Shown one piece after another: positions 55,379 to 64,000 of a DNA stretch of 64,000 nucleotides (its first letter is position 1; the number at the start of each line of letters is the position of its first letter). The DNA comes from JAVBKX01 sp031553835 (GTDB lineage Bacteria > Bacteroidota > Bacteroidia > Bacteroidales > Azobacteroidaceae). The DNA is taken from the NCBI GenBank assembly GCA_031553835.1, contig JAVBKX010000055.1, positions 1 through 64,000 of the forward strand. The letters are read 5' to 3'. The notes under the pieces are model-generated. The model searched no databases. It saw only the letters and a list, made by a program, of their open reading frames with translations, and was not told the origin of the DNA. A program made the position numbers and the translations under genes.

Positions 55379-58171
55379 ATGATAGACAAATGGAAACAAA
55401 TAACATTATTGGCGGGCATCTTATTTGTTCCGGCTATGGCCTTTTCTCAAACCGAAACAAATAAGGCAGATTCCCTGATAATGAATAAATATGAGATACT
55501 GCAGGAAATCGCATTCGGACAACAACCGATCTATAAGACAACCAGCGCTATCTCAAATGTGGAAGGTAACATATTGGAAAAAACTTTTAATCCTAATCTG
55601 CACAATACGCTGATCGGTGTATTACCAGGTGTTACCGTTACTCAAAGCAGCAGCGAACCGGGTGTAATTGATAATGCAATCCGCGTCAGAGGTCTCGCTA
55701 CTTACATGGGAAGTAATGATCCGTTAATTTTGGTAGATGGTTTCAGAAGTTCTTTTTCCGAGCTCGTCACCCAGGAAATTGAGAGTATTACAGTACTGAA
55801 AGATGCTTCTGCAACAGCAATTTACGGACTGAGGGGAGCTAATGGAGTATTACTGGTCACCACTAAACGAGGGGTGAAATCTCCTTTGAAAATTTCTTTT
55901 AGTTCGCAGGTAGGTTTTCAACAGGCAACACGATTACCCAATTACCTGGATTCATACAATTTTGCCATGTTGTACAACGAAGCGGAACGAAATAATGGAA
56001 TCACCACACCTGCTTATTCAGAAGATGATTTAAACGCTTACCGTAGTGGAAACGACCCGTATTATCATCCCAATGTGGATTGGTACAACGAAGTACTGAG
56101 AAAAGTTGCTCCAATCTATAACATTAATTTGAATTTCAGGGGAGGGGATCACATCGTCCGCTATTTCGTATTGTTGAACTATATCAAAAATGACGGCTTA
56201 TTGATGCGTTCGGGAAATGAATCCGACAATTCCATCAACGAAACATACGATCGTTATAATGTCCGGACAAATGTGGATGTCAATATCACCAAACGGTTTT
56301 CTGCCGGTGTTACTGTAGGTCTTTCTGTTGAGGATAGAGCGAATCCTTATCAGGAAAATACCAGTAATCTCTTTAATACACTAAACTATGTGAATCCGAA
56401 TTCTTTTCCAGTGTACAATCCAAACGGATCTTTTGGAGGCAATGCCATTTTTACCAATCCGGTGGGAGATCTGCTGGAAACCGGATACTGGAAATCCAAT
56501 AGCCGGACTATCAATACCGCCCTCAAACTGACCGGACTGTTAGATATGATCACACCCGGATTAAGTATTTCCGGAACAGGCGCTTTTAATAGCTGGTATA
56601 TAGGATTCTCCAATAAATATAAAACCTATTCCCGGTATTCCATTACCCCGGGAACTGACGGACAACCCATCTATAGTACTCCTTATGGAGAAGATACTCC
56701 TTTGACGGGCGATGAAGGACAATCAAACCAGTGGCGTAATACCTCCTTGTTATTTTCGCTTGATTACAGCCGCATTTTCGGATTACATCAAATCGATGCT
56801 ATGGCTATGTATAATTACGAAGAACATATTATCGGAAGTGAACAATCCTATCAGCATGTTGGCGGAGGAGCGCGGATAACCTACACATTCGATAAAAGAT
56901 ACATCGGCGAAGTATCTTTCGGATATCAAGGTTCGGAAAATTTTGCCAGCGGCGAACGGTTTGGATTTTTTCCGGCAGCTTCCATTGGATGGATCGCTTC
57001 GAATGAAGAATTCCTTCAAAATAGTGATGCGGTTAATTTCCTGAAAACAAGGACTTCTTATGGATTGACCGGTAATGACAATATTGGAGGAAGACGTTTT
57101 ATGTATGATGAAGAATATAATTATACCGCAGACTATTTTTTCGGAAGTATGAACACCACACTCCGGGGGATTGCTTTACAATATCTTGCCAACAAGGATA
57201 TTACCTGGGAAAAAGAGAAAAAATTCAATATCGGTGTAGATGCCAGCTTATTCCGTGCCTGGGATTTATCATTGGATTATTTCAATAATCACCGTTACGA
57301 TATTTTATCTTCACCCGATCGTGATATTCCGGGTTATATCGGAGCAGCCCTGCCTTTGATGAATGTAGGTGAAGTAAAAAACCAGGGATTTGAAGCATCC
57401 TTAAGATATAATGGAAAAGCAAACCAGGTGGAATATTTTGCAGATCTGAAAGTATGGTATGCAAAAAACAAAATCATTTATAATTCTGAACCTGTACAGG
57501 CCAACGATTATGCATACCGTACCGGACGCCAGATCAACCAGCCTTATTACCTCATTGCGCTCGGATTTTATACTCAAGAGGAAATCAACGATCCGAAAAT
57601 TGCAAAACCAACCTGGTCAACCGTACAACCCGGGGATATTCGTTATCAGGATCAAAACGGTGACAACATCATCGATGGAAATGACTGGTATCCTGTTGGC
57701 AACACCGATCTTCCGGCATTGACAGCCGGACTTACTCTGGGGGCTAAATTCCGTGGATTTGATTTTTCAGCTCTTTTCCATGCAGTAACGCAAAGAGATG
57801 TGTACTTTAGCAGCCCTTACTACCGGGCATTCCAGGGAAGAGGGAAAGTTTCTGAAGTAGCGTTTGGTCGCTGGACACCCGAGACCGCGGCTTCCGCCAC
57901 TTATCCCCGTTTGTCCGCTACGGATGACCAAAACAATTTTCAAGGTTCCACTTTTTGGAAATGTGATGGAAGTTTTATCAAATTACGCACCATTGAATTA
58001 GGATACACTTTTAAAAATATAATAAAATCCAACAATTCGGATTTGCGTGTTTTTGCTAATGGCAATAATTTGTTTTCAATAGATCATGTCAAAGACAGCG
58101 ATCCTGAAATGTTGTCCGGAGGTTATCCTGCCGTTAGAACACTGAGTATTGGTGCTAAATTGGATTTTTAA
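55379..58171 (+). CDS. SusC-like protein lacking the carboxypeptidase-like domain
   Basis: A 930-residue TonB-dependent transporter. A signal peptide (1-23) leads through a short linker (about 24-70) straight into the plug (LHNTLIGVLPGVTV, RVRGLATYMG, LILVDGF), then the barrel ending SIGAKLDF. The CarboxypepD_reg-like domain and the usual VVVGYG TonB box of SusC are missing; EILQEIAFGQQ may take the place of the TonB box. It is about 130 residues shorter than the SusC upstream. It pairs with the next SusD and probably handles a related or smaller ligand. Confidence 0.92.
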   Translation: MIDKWKQITLLAGILFVPAMAFSQTETNKADSLIMNKYEILQEIAFGQQPIYKTTSAISNVEGNILEKTFNPNLHNTLIGVLPGVTVTQSSSEPGVIDNAIRVRGLATYMGSNDPLILVDGFRSSFSELVTQEIESITVLKDASATAIYGLRGANGVLLVTTKRGVKSPLKISFSSQVGFQQATRLPNYLDSYNFAMLYNEAERNNGITTPAYSEDDLNAYRSGNDPYYHPNVDWYNEVLRKVAPIYNINLNFRGGDHIVRYFVLLNYIKNDGLLMRSGNESDNSINETYDRYNVRTNVDVNITKRFSAGVTVGLSVEDRANPYQENTSNLFNTLNYVNPNSFPVYNPNGSFGGNAIFTNPVGDLLETGYWKSNSRTINTALKLTGLLDMITPGLSISGTGAFNSWYIGFSNKYKTYSRYSITPGTDGQPIYSTPYGEDTPLTGDEGQSNQWRNTSLLFSLDYSRIFGLHQIDAMAMYNYEEHIIGSEQSYQHVGGGARITYTFDKRYIGEVSFGYQGSENFASGERFGFFPAASIGWIASNEEFLQNSDAVNFLKTRTSYGLTGNDNIGGRRFMYDEEYNYTADYFFGSMNTTLRGIALQYLANKDITWEKEKKFNIGVDASLFRAWDLSLDYFNNHRYDILSSPDRDIPGYIGAALPLMNVGEVKNQGFEASLRYNGKANQVEYFADLKVWYAKNKIIYNSEPVQANDYAYRTGRQINQPYYLIALGFYTQEEINDPKIAKPTWSTVQPGDIRYQDQNGDNIIDGNDWYPVGNTDLPALTAGLTLGAKFRGFDFSALFHAVTQRDVYFSSPYYRAFQGRGKVSEVAFGRWTPETAASATYPRLSATDDQNNFQGSTFWKCDGSFIKLRTIELGYTFKNIIKSNNSDLRVFANGNNLFSIDHVKDSDPEMLSGGYPAVRTLSIGAKLDF

Positions 58172-58188
58172 CTCAAAAAATAAAGGAA

Positions 58189-59892
58189 ATGAAACGAGTA
58201 ATATTATATACGATTGCTACCATTGCCATTTTAATAAGCAGTTGCGACCTGGACCGGCAAATGATAACAACGCTTACCAAAGAACAGGTAAATAAGGAAT
58301 ACGATTTTACCAAAAACCAAATGGCATCCCTGTACACTGATTTGATTGAAGGTTATTTTCAAATTGGTAATGCCATGGAGGCTTCTGCTTGCGATGAAGC
58401 GGCTTTCACCTATTCCGGTGGCATTACACAAATCAATTCGGGAGGGTGGAGTCCGATTTCCAATCCCGATGACATTATGAATGCTTATTATACTGCCATT
58501 CGTAAAACCAACGACTTTCTAAGTCCGCTTGTAGATGTGAACCTGGATGCTTACCGGTTGGATCCGACCGAATCTTCGCAAGAAATCTATAAAGCACGTA
58601 AAGCAGAAATCCAACGATGGAAATACGAAGCCCGCTTTTTACGAGCATTCTATTTTTTTGAATTGGTAAAAAGATATGGAGGATTACCTATCCTTACAGA
58701 AACGCTGCCATTGGATGCAGACTTTGCAAGTATCGAAAGAAACTCTTTAAGTGAATGCCTACAATTTATTATCAATGAATGTGATACGGTTTGTAAAAAT
58801 GACAATCTGCCTGTGAAATACGGAGCGGATGACTTAGGGCATGTTACAAAAGGCGCTGCATTGGCGCTCAAAAGCCGGACACTACTTTATATGGCAAGTG
58901 ATTTGTATAATTCTCCCGATAAATGGGCGCCTGGGTATGAGCATCCCGAATTAATTTCGGTTGGAACAGGCGACAGGAATGCCCGTTGGAAAGCGGCTGC
59001 TGATGCTGCTCTTGCTGTCATTAATCTTGCCGGATCGGGTTATGCCATGGCCGCTGATTATTCCCTGCTTGGCAAAACGTTCGATAATCCTGAATTAATT
59101 ATGGTACGCCGTAGTTGGGCAAGAAATGATTTTGAACGGATTAATTTTCCCATGGGATATCCACAAGGGCAGGGAAGTGTGACCCCATCCCAAAACTTAG
59201 TGGATGCTTACGAAATGACAGACGGAACCAAATTCAATTGGAATAATCCGGCGCACACTGCCGACCCTTATGCCAACCGGGATCCTCGGTTATCATATAC
59301 AGCTTATAAAAATGGAGATAAATTCCGTGAAATATTCCTTGAATGTTATGTAGGAGGCGCCAATGGGCCGGGCGGCGTTCCCAATGCTACCCACACGGGC
59401 TATTATTTGAAGAAATTCATAGATGAATCTCTTGATTTACAATTAAATAGAACAAGCGTTCATTCCTGGGTATTCTTCCGGATCAGCGAAATGTACTTAA
59501 ATTATGCAGAAGCACTCAATGAATATGATCCCGGAAATCCGGATATCCTTGTGTACCTCAATAAAGTACGTGGAAGAGCCGGGGTCAATATGCCTCCTGT
59601 TCCTGAAACGGATCAAAATATAGTAAGGGAAAAAATTCGTAATGAACGCCGGGTTGAGTTGGCATTTGAAGGTCATCGTCTTTGGGATACCCGTCGTTGG
59701 ATGATGGCAACAGATGTACTCAATCAACCATTATACGGAATAGAAATTACATTAAAGGATTTTCAATACTCGTATAAAAAAGTAGAAGTAGAAAAACGGG
59801 TGTTTGAACCAAAAATGTATTTCTATCCAATTCCACAAAGTATTTTATTCTCCTCCGGAAATAATTGGCCGCAAAATCCGCTTTGGCAATAA
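58189..59892 (+). CDS. SusD/RagB family lipoprotein, second copy
   Basis: A 567-residue lipoprotein with lipobox ISSC (Cys19) and Asp at +1. SusD hallmarks: RFLRAFYFFELVKRYGGLPI, ISEMYLNYAEALNEY and FEGHRLWDTRRWMM. It begins 17 bases after the second SusC and forms its lid. Sequence differs considerably from the first SusD, so the two pairs are not recent duplicates. Confidence 0.93.
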   Translation: MKRVILYTIATIAILISSCDLDRQMITTLTKEQVNKEYDFTKNQMASLYTDLIEGYFQIGNAMEASACDEAAFTYSGGITQINSGGWSPISNPDDIMNAYYTAIRKTNDFLSPLVDVNLDAYRLDPTESSQEIYKARKAEIQRWKYEARFLRAFYFFELVKRYGGLPILTETLPLDADFASIERNSLSECLQFIINECDTVCKNDNLPVKYGADDLGHVTKGAALALKSRTLLYMASDLYNSPDKWAPGYEHPELISVGTGDRNARWKAAADAALAVINLAGSGYAMAADYSLLGKTFDNPELIMVRRSWARNDFERINFPMGYPQGQGSVTPSQNLVDAYEMTDGTKFNWNNPAHTADPYANRDPRLSYTAYKNGDKFREIFLECYVGGANGPGGVPNATHTGYYLKKFIDESLDLQLNRTSVHSWVFFRISEMYLNYAEALNEYDPGNPDILVYLNKVRGRAGVNMPPVPETDQNIVREKIRNERRVELAFEGHRLWDTRRWMMATDVLNQPLYGIEITLKDFQYSYKKVEVEKRVFEPKMYFYPIPQSILFSSGNNWPQNPLWQ

Positions 59893-59916
59893 TAATAACC
59901 TCTAAAACATAAAATT

Positions 59917-61251
59917 ATGAAGCAAAAATATAAAAACCGATTGATAAATGTCCTGGTTGTATGCATTATGGCATTGGTTGTGTGCTCCTGCGAATATCAG
60001 GATATTGCCGATGCTGATTATCCAGGACAATCCATCTATCTGCCTGTGGCTTACAATGGAATATATGCTTTAAATGATACGACACCTACCGGTGCCAAAG
60101 TGTTCCGCTATGAGTTGGACATTCCCAATAATAAATTTATTGTTCCATTATCTGTCTATCGTTCAGGAACTAATAATGACGGAACGGTTCATGTTGATAT
60201 AACTGTCAATAACGATACAATCAATACCCTCATTGCCAGTGGAGAAATGATTGACAATGAAGGCCGGAATTTTCAGCTAATTCCTGAAGACAAATATACA
60301 ATCGATCCCTCTGTTACAATAGGAAACGGAGAAGAATGGAAAGGTTTTCAACTTAAAATAGACTTGCAATATATTTCTACTCAAGCCGATAAGCGGCTTG
60401 CCCTGGCTGTGGTAGTGGCTAGTTCTGAAATTCCGGCTTCTCCAACATTAGGAACAGTTATCATTGTCATTGATACCCGGTTTTTGGTGCCGACTCCACA
60501 TTTTAATTACTCCATTTCTAAAAGTAACGATAAAACTATTCTGTTCGACAATCAATCTTCTTATGCATTGACTTATCTATGGAATTTTGGAGATGGAACC
60601 ACATCGACTAAAAAAAATCCTGATCCTCATGCATATGCAGACTATACGACATATCCTATTTCACTTACCGTTACCGGAATAACCGGAATACCCGAAACCT
60701 ATGAGACCAATATCCGCATCTGGGAAAACGTTTCCACATTATATTTAAAAAATCCCGGAAATCCTAATCCGTTTACACGCAGTGATACTCGCACAAGCCG
60801 TACCGGTAACCTGGCTGACTGGATCACAACTGATAATCTGAAAGCCTTGTCGGGAGGACAATTGTATGGAGGATTTTATAACGATGCCACATTGGGAACT
60901 GTGATGGATTTGTATTCTCGAAACCCTATTATCAATGGTAAAATTTACCAAACTACCAGATTGCCGCAAGGTACCTACCGGATAACATTTGATCCAGTAA
61001 AATTTGAAGGAACTAATAATTGTTACTTTGTACTGTGTTATGGTGCTACTATGCCGGATATTGAACAAATTGCAGGAAATAGCAATATCCTGATTGGTTT
61101 CAATTGGACTGAACCTATTGAACTACAAGAATTTGAAGTAAATATTCCTGCCGAACAGGACGTGACGATCGGATTTGTTGTTTCCACTCCGGCTCCGGCT
61201 ACCGGGCGCATCAATGAAATTTTTATCAAATCAGTTGGTTTATACAAATAA
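59917..61251 (+). CDS. Surface-glycan-binding-like lipoprotein (DUF1735, PKD, C-terminal DUF5013-like)
   Basis: A 444-residue lipoprotein with lipobox VCSC (Cys25) followed by EYQD. A DUF1735-type beta-sandwich (about 30-190), a PKD domain (about 195-270, LWNFGDGTTST) and a C-terminal lectin-like domain (about 275-444) are predicted. Such multi-domain lipoproteins next to SusD act as surface glycan-binding proteins (SGBPs) that capture the polysaccharide. It lies 24 bases after the second SusD and one base before the fusion gene. Domain names for the C-terminus are tentative. Confidence 0.75.
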   Translation: MKQKYKNRLINVLVVCIMALVVCSCEYQDIADADYPGQSIYLPVAYNGIYALNDTTPTGAKVFRYELDIPNNKFIVPLSVYRSGTNNDGTVHVDITVNNDTINTLIASGEMIDNEGRNFQLIPEDKYTIDPSVTIGNGEEWKGFQLKIDLQYISTQADKRLALAVVVASSEIPASPTLGTVIIVIDTRFLVPTPHFNYSISKSNDKTILFDNQSSYALTYLWNFGDGTTSTKKNPDPHAYADYTTYPISLTVTGITGIPETYETNIRIWENVSTLYLKNPGNPNPFTRSDTRTSRTGNLADWITTDNLKALSGGQLYGGFYNDATLGTVMDLYSRNPIINGKIYQTTRLPQGTYRITFDPVKFEGTNNCYFVLCYGATMPDIEQIAGNSNILIGFNWTEPIELQEFEVNIPAEQDVTIGFVVSTPAPATGRINEIFIKSVGLYK

Positions 61252-61252
61252 G

Positions 61253-64000
61253 ATGAAAAGCAAACATTTTTTTCTATTGGTAGTTGCGATTGCCTGGGTT
61301 GTGGAAGCATCCGGCAATCGCAATACCGGAATTGCCTTGGATCTTCAGCAATATATTGATGAAGCGATATCGAAGGGCAATAAAACGATTACTATTCCTC
61401 CCGGAACATACCGGGTAACTCCACATGACAAAACACATCTCTCTTTCAATGATTTGAATGATATCACCATCATAGCCGAAGGAGTAGAAATGATTTGTAC
61501 CGAAACAACGCGTGCTATTACTTTTAATGGTTGTAAAAATATGACGTTGAAAGGATTGATAATTGATTATGATCCGCTCTGTTTCACACAGGGAGTAATT
61601 ACCAAATTAGGGGCCGATAAAACATTTATAGAATTCAAACTGGATGATGGTTATCCGGATAATCTGGTGGAACGAATTGAAATTTTCGATTCAAAAACAC
61701 TTCATTTAAAACGTGCAACTCATTATGGATGGGGCAGATTTGAAAAAATCGGAAACCGGCAATACCGTGTCGGAAAAGGAAATAATTACAAATACAATCC
61801 GGATATTGATAAAGAAGAAGTAGGGGACATCCTGGTTACAAACAATGATTATACACCGAATGGAAATGAACCTCATGCCATTTACAGTGATCAATGCACC
61901 AACCTCAAGTTGGAAGATATTACCTTATATTCCGGAAATTGTTTTGGCTTTTTCGAAACCAATGGTACAAAAAACACCTATATCCGGTGTAAAATCGACC
62001 GGCGATCTCCCGAAACCGATCTGTATGAACGCAAAAAACGGATACGATCAAATGATGCAGACGCTTTTCACAGCAAGTTTGCCTACATCGGCCCTCAACT
62101 GATTGAATGTTCTGCCAGATATCAGGGAGATGATGGCATTAATATTTGTGGAAAATATTATTTTTCGGTTGGCGGAAAAGGGAAAAACATCCGTCTGGTT
62201 ATTCCACATTCCTGTTCGTTACAAGTCGGAAACCAATTGGAATTACTAACCATCGAAGGCAAAAGGTTACCGGAATGCACTGTTGTAAATATTGAAGAAG
62301 ATGGAAAAATATCCCAACAGGAAATTAATTCCATTGCTCAACTAAAACAAAATGAAGGGAATAAACGTGCTTTAACCCGCTCACAGAATAAAATCTTAAA
62401 AATAACTGTAGACAAAGAGGTTGACTTTCCTTTAGGGACCATTGTTGGAAATATTGATCAGAAAGGAGATGGATTCTTAATCAAAAATTGCAATTTTTCC
62501 TACAATCGTTCACGGGGAATCCTCATTAAAGCAAGCAATGGAAAGGTGATTGGCAATGTATTGGAAGCCAACGCCATGCATTCTGTACTGATTACTCCGG
62601 AAGCCTGGTGGCTGGAGTCGGGAAGCTCAGACAATGTGGAAGTACGTGATAATATCATTATCCGCAACGGAGCGGAAAAAGCCATCAGCATTGAAGGCAT
62701 GGGATTTATCGGGGATGTTCCACCTGCCGGTCTGCACAATAATATTATCATCGAAAACAACAAATTTTCAGATTGTATAATGCCCTGCATATACATGGCT
62801 TCTACAAAAGGCGGAACAATCCGGAATAATGATTATTATTTTCCTGTCTTTAATAAAATGACTGAACCTGTACTCACTGTAAATTGTGAGGATATCACAA
62901 TCACTCAGTCACAGCAATCCGATAAAATGATTGTTACTACAGACAATACGTACAATCCGGACTTAGGAAATGGTTACTACATGAATCCTGTTCTGAAAGG
63001 AGATTGGGGCGATCCGACTGTGGTTCGTGACGGGAATGATTACTACATGACCAATCATTCGGCCAGTCTGGGGACTCCAAGTATGTTGATCTGGCATTCC
63101 AGGGACTTGGTTAACTGGGAACCCATTACTTATGCCCTGAACGAAAATCTCGGACAATCGGTTTGGGCTGCTGATTTTATCAAACACGGCGAGTTATTTT
63201 ATATTTATCTGCCTGTCCCTTCAAAAAACACCAATTATGTAATTACAGCTCCGCATCCGGCTGGGCCATGGAGTAAAGCCATTGACCTGAAAGTCAGTGG
63301 TATCGATCCCGGACACATTGCAACTCCCGAAGGTAAACGCTATCTGCATGTCGATAACGGTTATATGGTGGAACTTGCGCCGGATGGATTGTCTGTTATT
63401 TCCGAAAAAAAGAAAGTATATGATGGGTGGCAATATCCTTCCGACTGGATTGTTGAATGTTTTTGCCTGGAATCCCCAAAACTGACTTATCGCAACGGGT
63501 GGTATTATCTGACTGTGGCACAAGGTGGAACAGCAGGTCCTCCAACCGGACACATGGTGGCATCTTCACGCTCACGCACACCTTTTGGGCCTTGGGAACA
63601 TAATCCTTACAATCCGATTGTGAAGACAAAATCACGCACTGAAAAATGGGCGTCTATGGGGCATGGAACATTGGTCGATACTCCTCAGAATGAATGGTTT
63701 ATTATTTTCCATGCATACGATAACAATGCTCGTCATCTGGGTCGCCAGGTATTAATGTTGCCGGTGGAATGGACAGAAGACGGTTGGTTTAAGATTCCGG
63801 AAGGCGCAGATGTAGCAGAGCCTCTTAAGAAAACAGCTAATGGAACTATCATTCATAACAAAATGCAACTGTCTGATAATTTTTCAGGAAGTACAATCGG
63901 TTTACAGTGGAAAATGATGGGAGGAGATATTAGGGAAAGAGTCAGTGTGAATAATGGTGCTTTGATGTTGAAAGCAACAGGAACTTCTCCTTCCGATAGC
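61253..64000 (+). CDS. Beta-helix plus GH43 fusion enzyme, runs off the right edge
   Basis: The frame opens at ATG 61253, one base after the SGBP-like stop codon, and stays open for 916 codons to the last base, so the gene is partial. A signal peptide (about 1-20) leads to a GH110-like beta-helix (about 25-560; Asp270 in DAFHSKF, Asp293-Asp294 in GDDGINI) and a GH43 propeller (about 580-860; base Asp587 in GDWGDP, Asp641 in WAADF, acid Glu740 in LESPKL). A C-terminal beta-sandwich starts at about 880 (LSDNFSG). Two catalytic modules in one chain would remove two linked decorations. Both sets of acids are intact. Homology is motif-based. Confidence 0.85.
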   Translation, partial: MKSKHFFLLVVAIAWVVEASGNRNTGIALDLQQYIDEAISKGNKTITIPPGTYRVTPHDKTHLSFNDLNDITIIAEGVEMICTETTRAITFNGCKNMTLKGLIIDYDPLCFTQGVITKLGADKTFIEFKLDDGYPDNLVERIEIFDSKTLHLKRATHYGWGRFEKIGNRQYRVGKGNNYKYNPDIDKEEVGDILVTNNDYTPNGNEPHAIYSDQCTNLKLEDITLYSGNCFGFFETNGTKNTYIRCKIDRRSPETDLYERKKRIRSNDADAFHSKFAYIGPQLIECSARYQGDDGINICGKYYFSVGGKGKNIRLVIPHSCSLQVGNQLELLTIEGKRLPECTVVNIEEDGKISQQEINSIAQLKQNEGNKRALTRSQNKILKITVDKEVDFPLGTIVGNIDQKGDGFLIKNCNFSYNRSRGILIKASNGKVIGNVLEANAMHSVLITPEAWWLESGSSDNVEVRDNIIIRNGAEKAISIEGMGFIGDVPPAGLHNNIIIENNKFSDCIMPCIYMASTKGGTIRNNDYYFPVFNKMTEPVLTVNCEDITITQSQQSDKMIVTTDNTYNPDLGNGYYMNPVLKGDWGDPTVVRDGNDYYMTNHSASLGTPSMLIWHSRDLVNWEPITYALNENLGQSVWAADFIKHGELFYIYLPVPSKNTNYVITAPHPAGPWSKAIDLKVSGIDPGHIATPEGKRYLHVDNGYMVELAPDGLSVISEKKKVYDGWQYPSDWIVECFCLESPKLTYRNGWYYLTVAQGGTAGPPTGHMVASSRSRTPFGPWEHNPYNPIVKTKSRTEKWASMGHGTLVDTPQNEWFIIFHAYDNNARHLGRQVLMLPVEWTEDGWFKIPEGADVAEPLKKTANGTIIHNKMQLSDNFSGSTIGLQWKMMGGDIRERVSVNNGALMLKATGTSPSDS

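Overview
The window comes from a Bacteroidota chromosome, most probably an anaerobic or microaerophilic member of the order Bacteroidales. The evidence is two SusC/SusD pairs, a hybrid two-component system (HTCS), lipoproteins with acidic residues after the lipobox cysteine, type IX secretion (T9SS) C-terminal sorting domains, DUF4249/DUF4292/DUF4301/DUF4153 proteins, and repeated -7 boxes of the Bacteroidales form TAnnTTTG. An NfnAB-type ferredoxin:NADP transhydrogenase pair points to anaerobic or fermentative metabolism. Genus and species cannot be read from the sequence. I see no rRNA, tRNA or CRISPR array and no intact insertion sequence.

Positions 309-34439 are largely core genome. A minus-strand run (10574 down to 309) carries hpt, adk, obg and dut, then a TPR protein, a LolB-like DUF4292 lipoprotein, an EnvC-like protein, a TonB-dependent receptor and a DUF4249 lipoprotein. 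A thioredoxin-like gene diverges from hpt. A seven-gene minus-strand run (18980-11115) carries DUF4153, an SDR oxidoreductase, a nitroreductase, a DUF2520 dehydrogenase-like protein, a hemerythrin protein, a LuxR-type regulator with a degenerate receiver, and an S9 peptidase. NfnB, NfnA and a TamB-like protein follow on the minus strand. tsaD, a Ste24-type M48 protease, CCA/HD nucleotidyltransferase, riboflavin synthase and a second nitroreductase lie on the plus strand, interspersed with two minus-strand lipoproteins and a DUF4301 protein. One lipoprotein sits directly downstream of an in-frame remnant of an Rpn-type nuclease/transposase.

Positions 34506-64000 form one large polysaccharide utilization locus (PUL) that runs off the right edge. 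It has two T9SS-tagged beta-helix proteins (minus strand), a central HTCS sensor-regulator (plus), a minus-strand enzyme operon (GH110-like, GH2, GH43 with a jelly-roll domain, GH43 with a T9SS tag), and a plus-strand operon of SusC, SusD, a short SusC, SusD, a surface-glycan-binding-like lipoprotein, and a beta-helix plus GH43 fusion that is still open at the last base. Enzymes are predicted to reach the surface by two routes, as lipoproteins and through T9SS. The substrate cannot be named; the GH110/GH2/GH43 content is compatible with a galactose-containing glycan with exo-linked pentose or galactose residues.

The most noteworthy signal is regulatory. Direct repeats built on GTTACATT with a 21-bp period precede two divergent PUL promoters, each 28-29 nt upstream of the -7 box. 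The same octamer occurs at a compatible distance before the beta-helix operon and twice in the HTCS promoter region. This is a testable candidate for the HTCS binding site. Several dispersed intergenic repeats were also found, one of which encodes the start of a gene's signal peptide.
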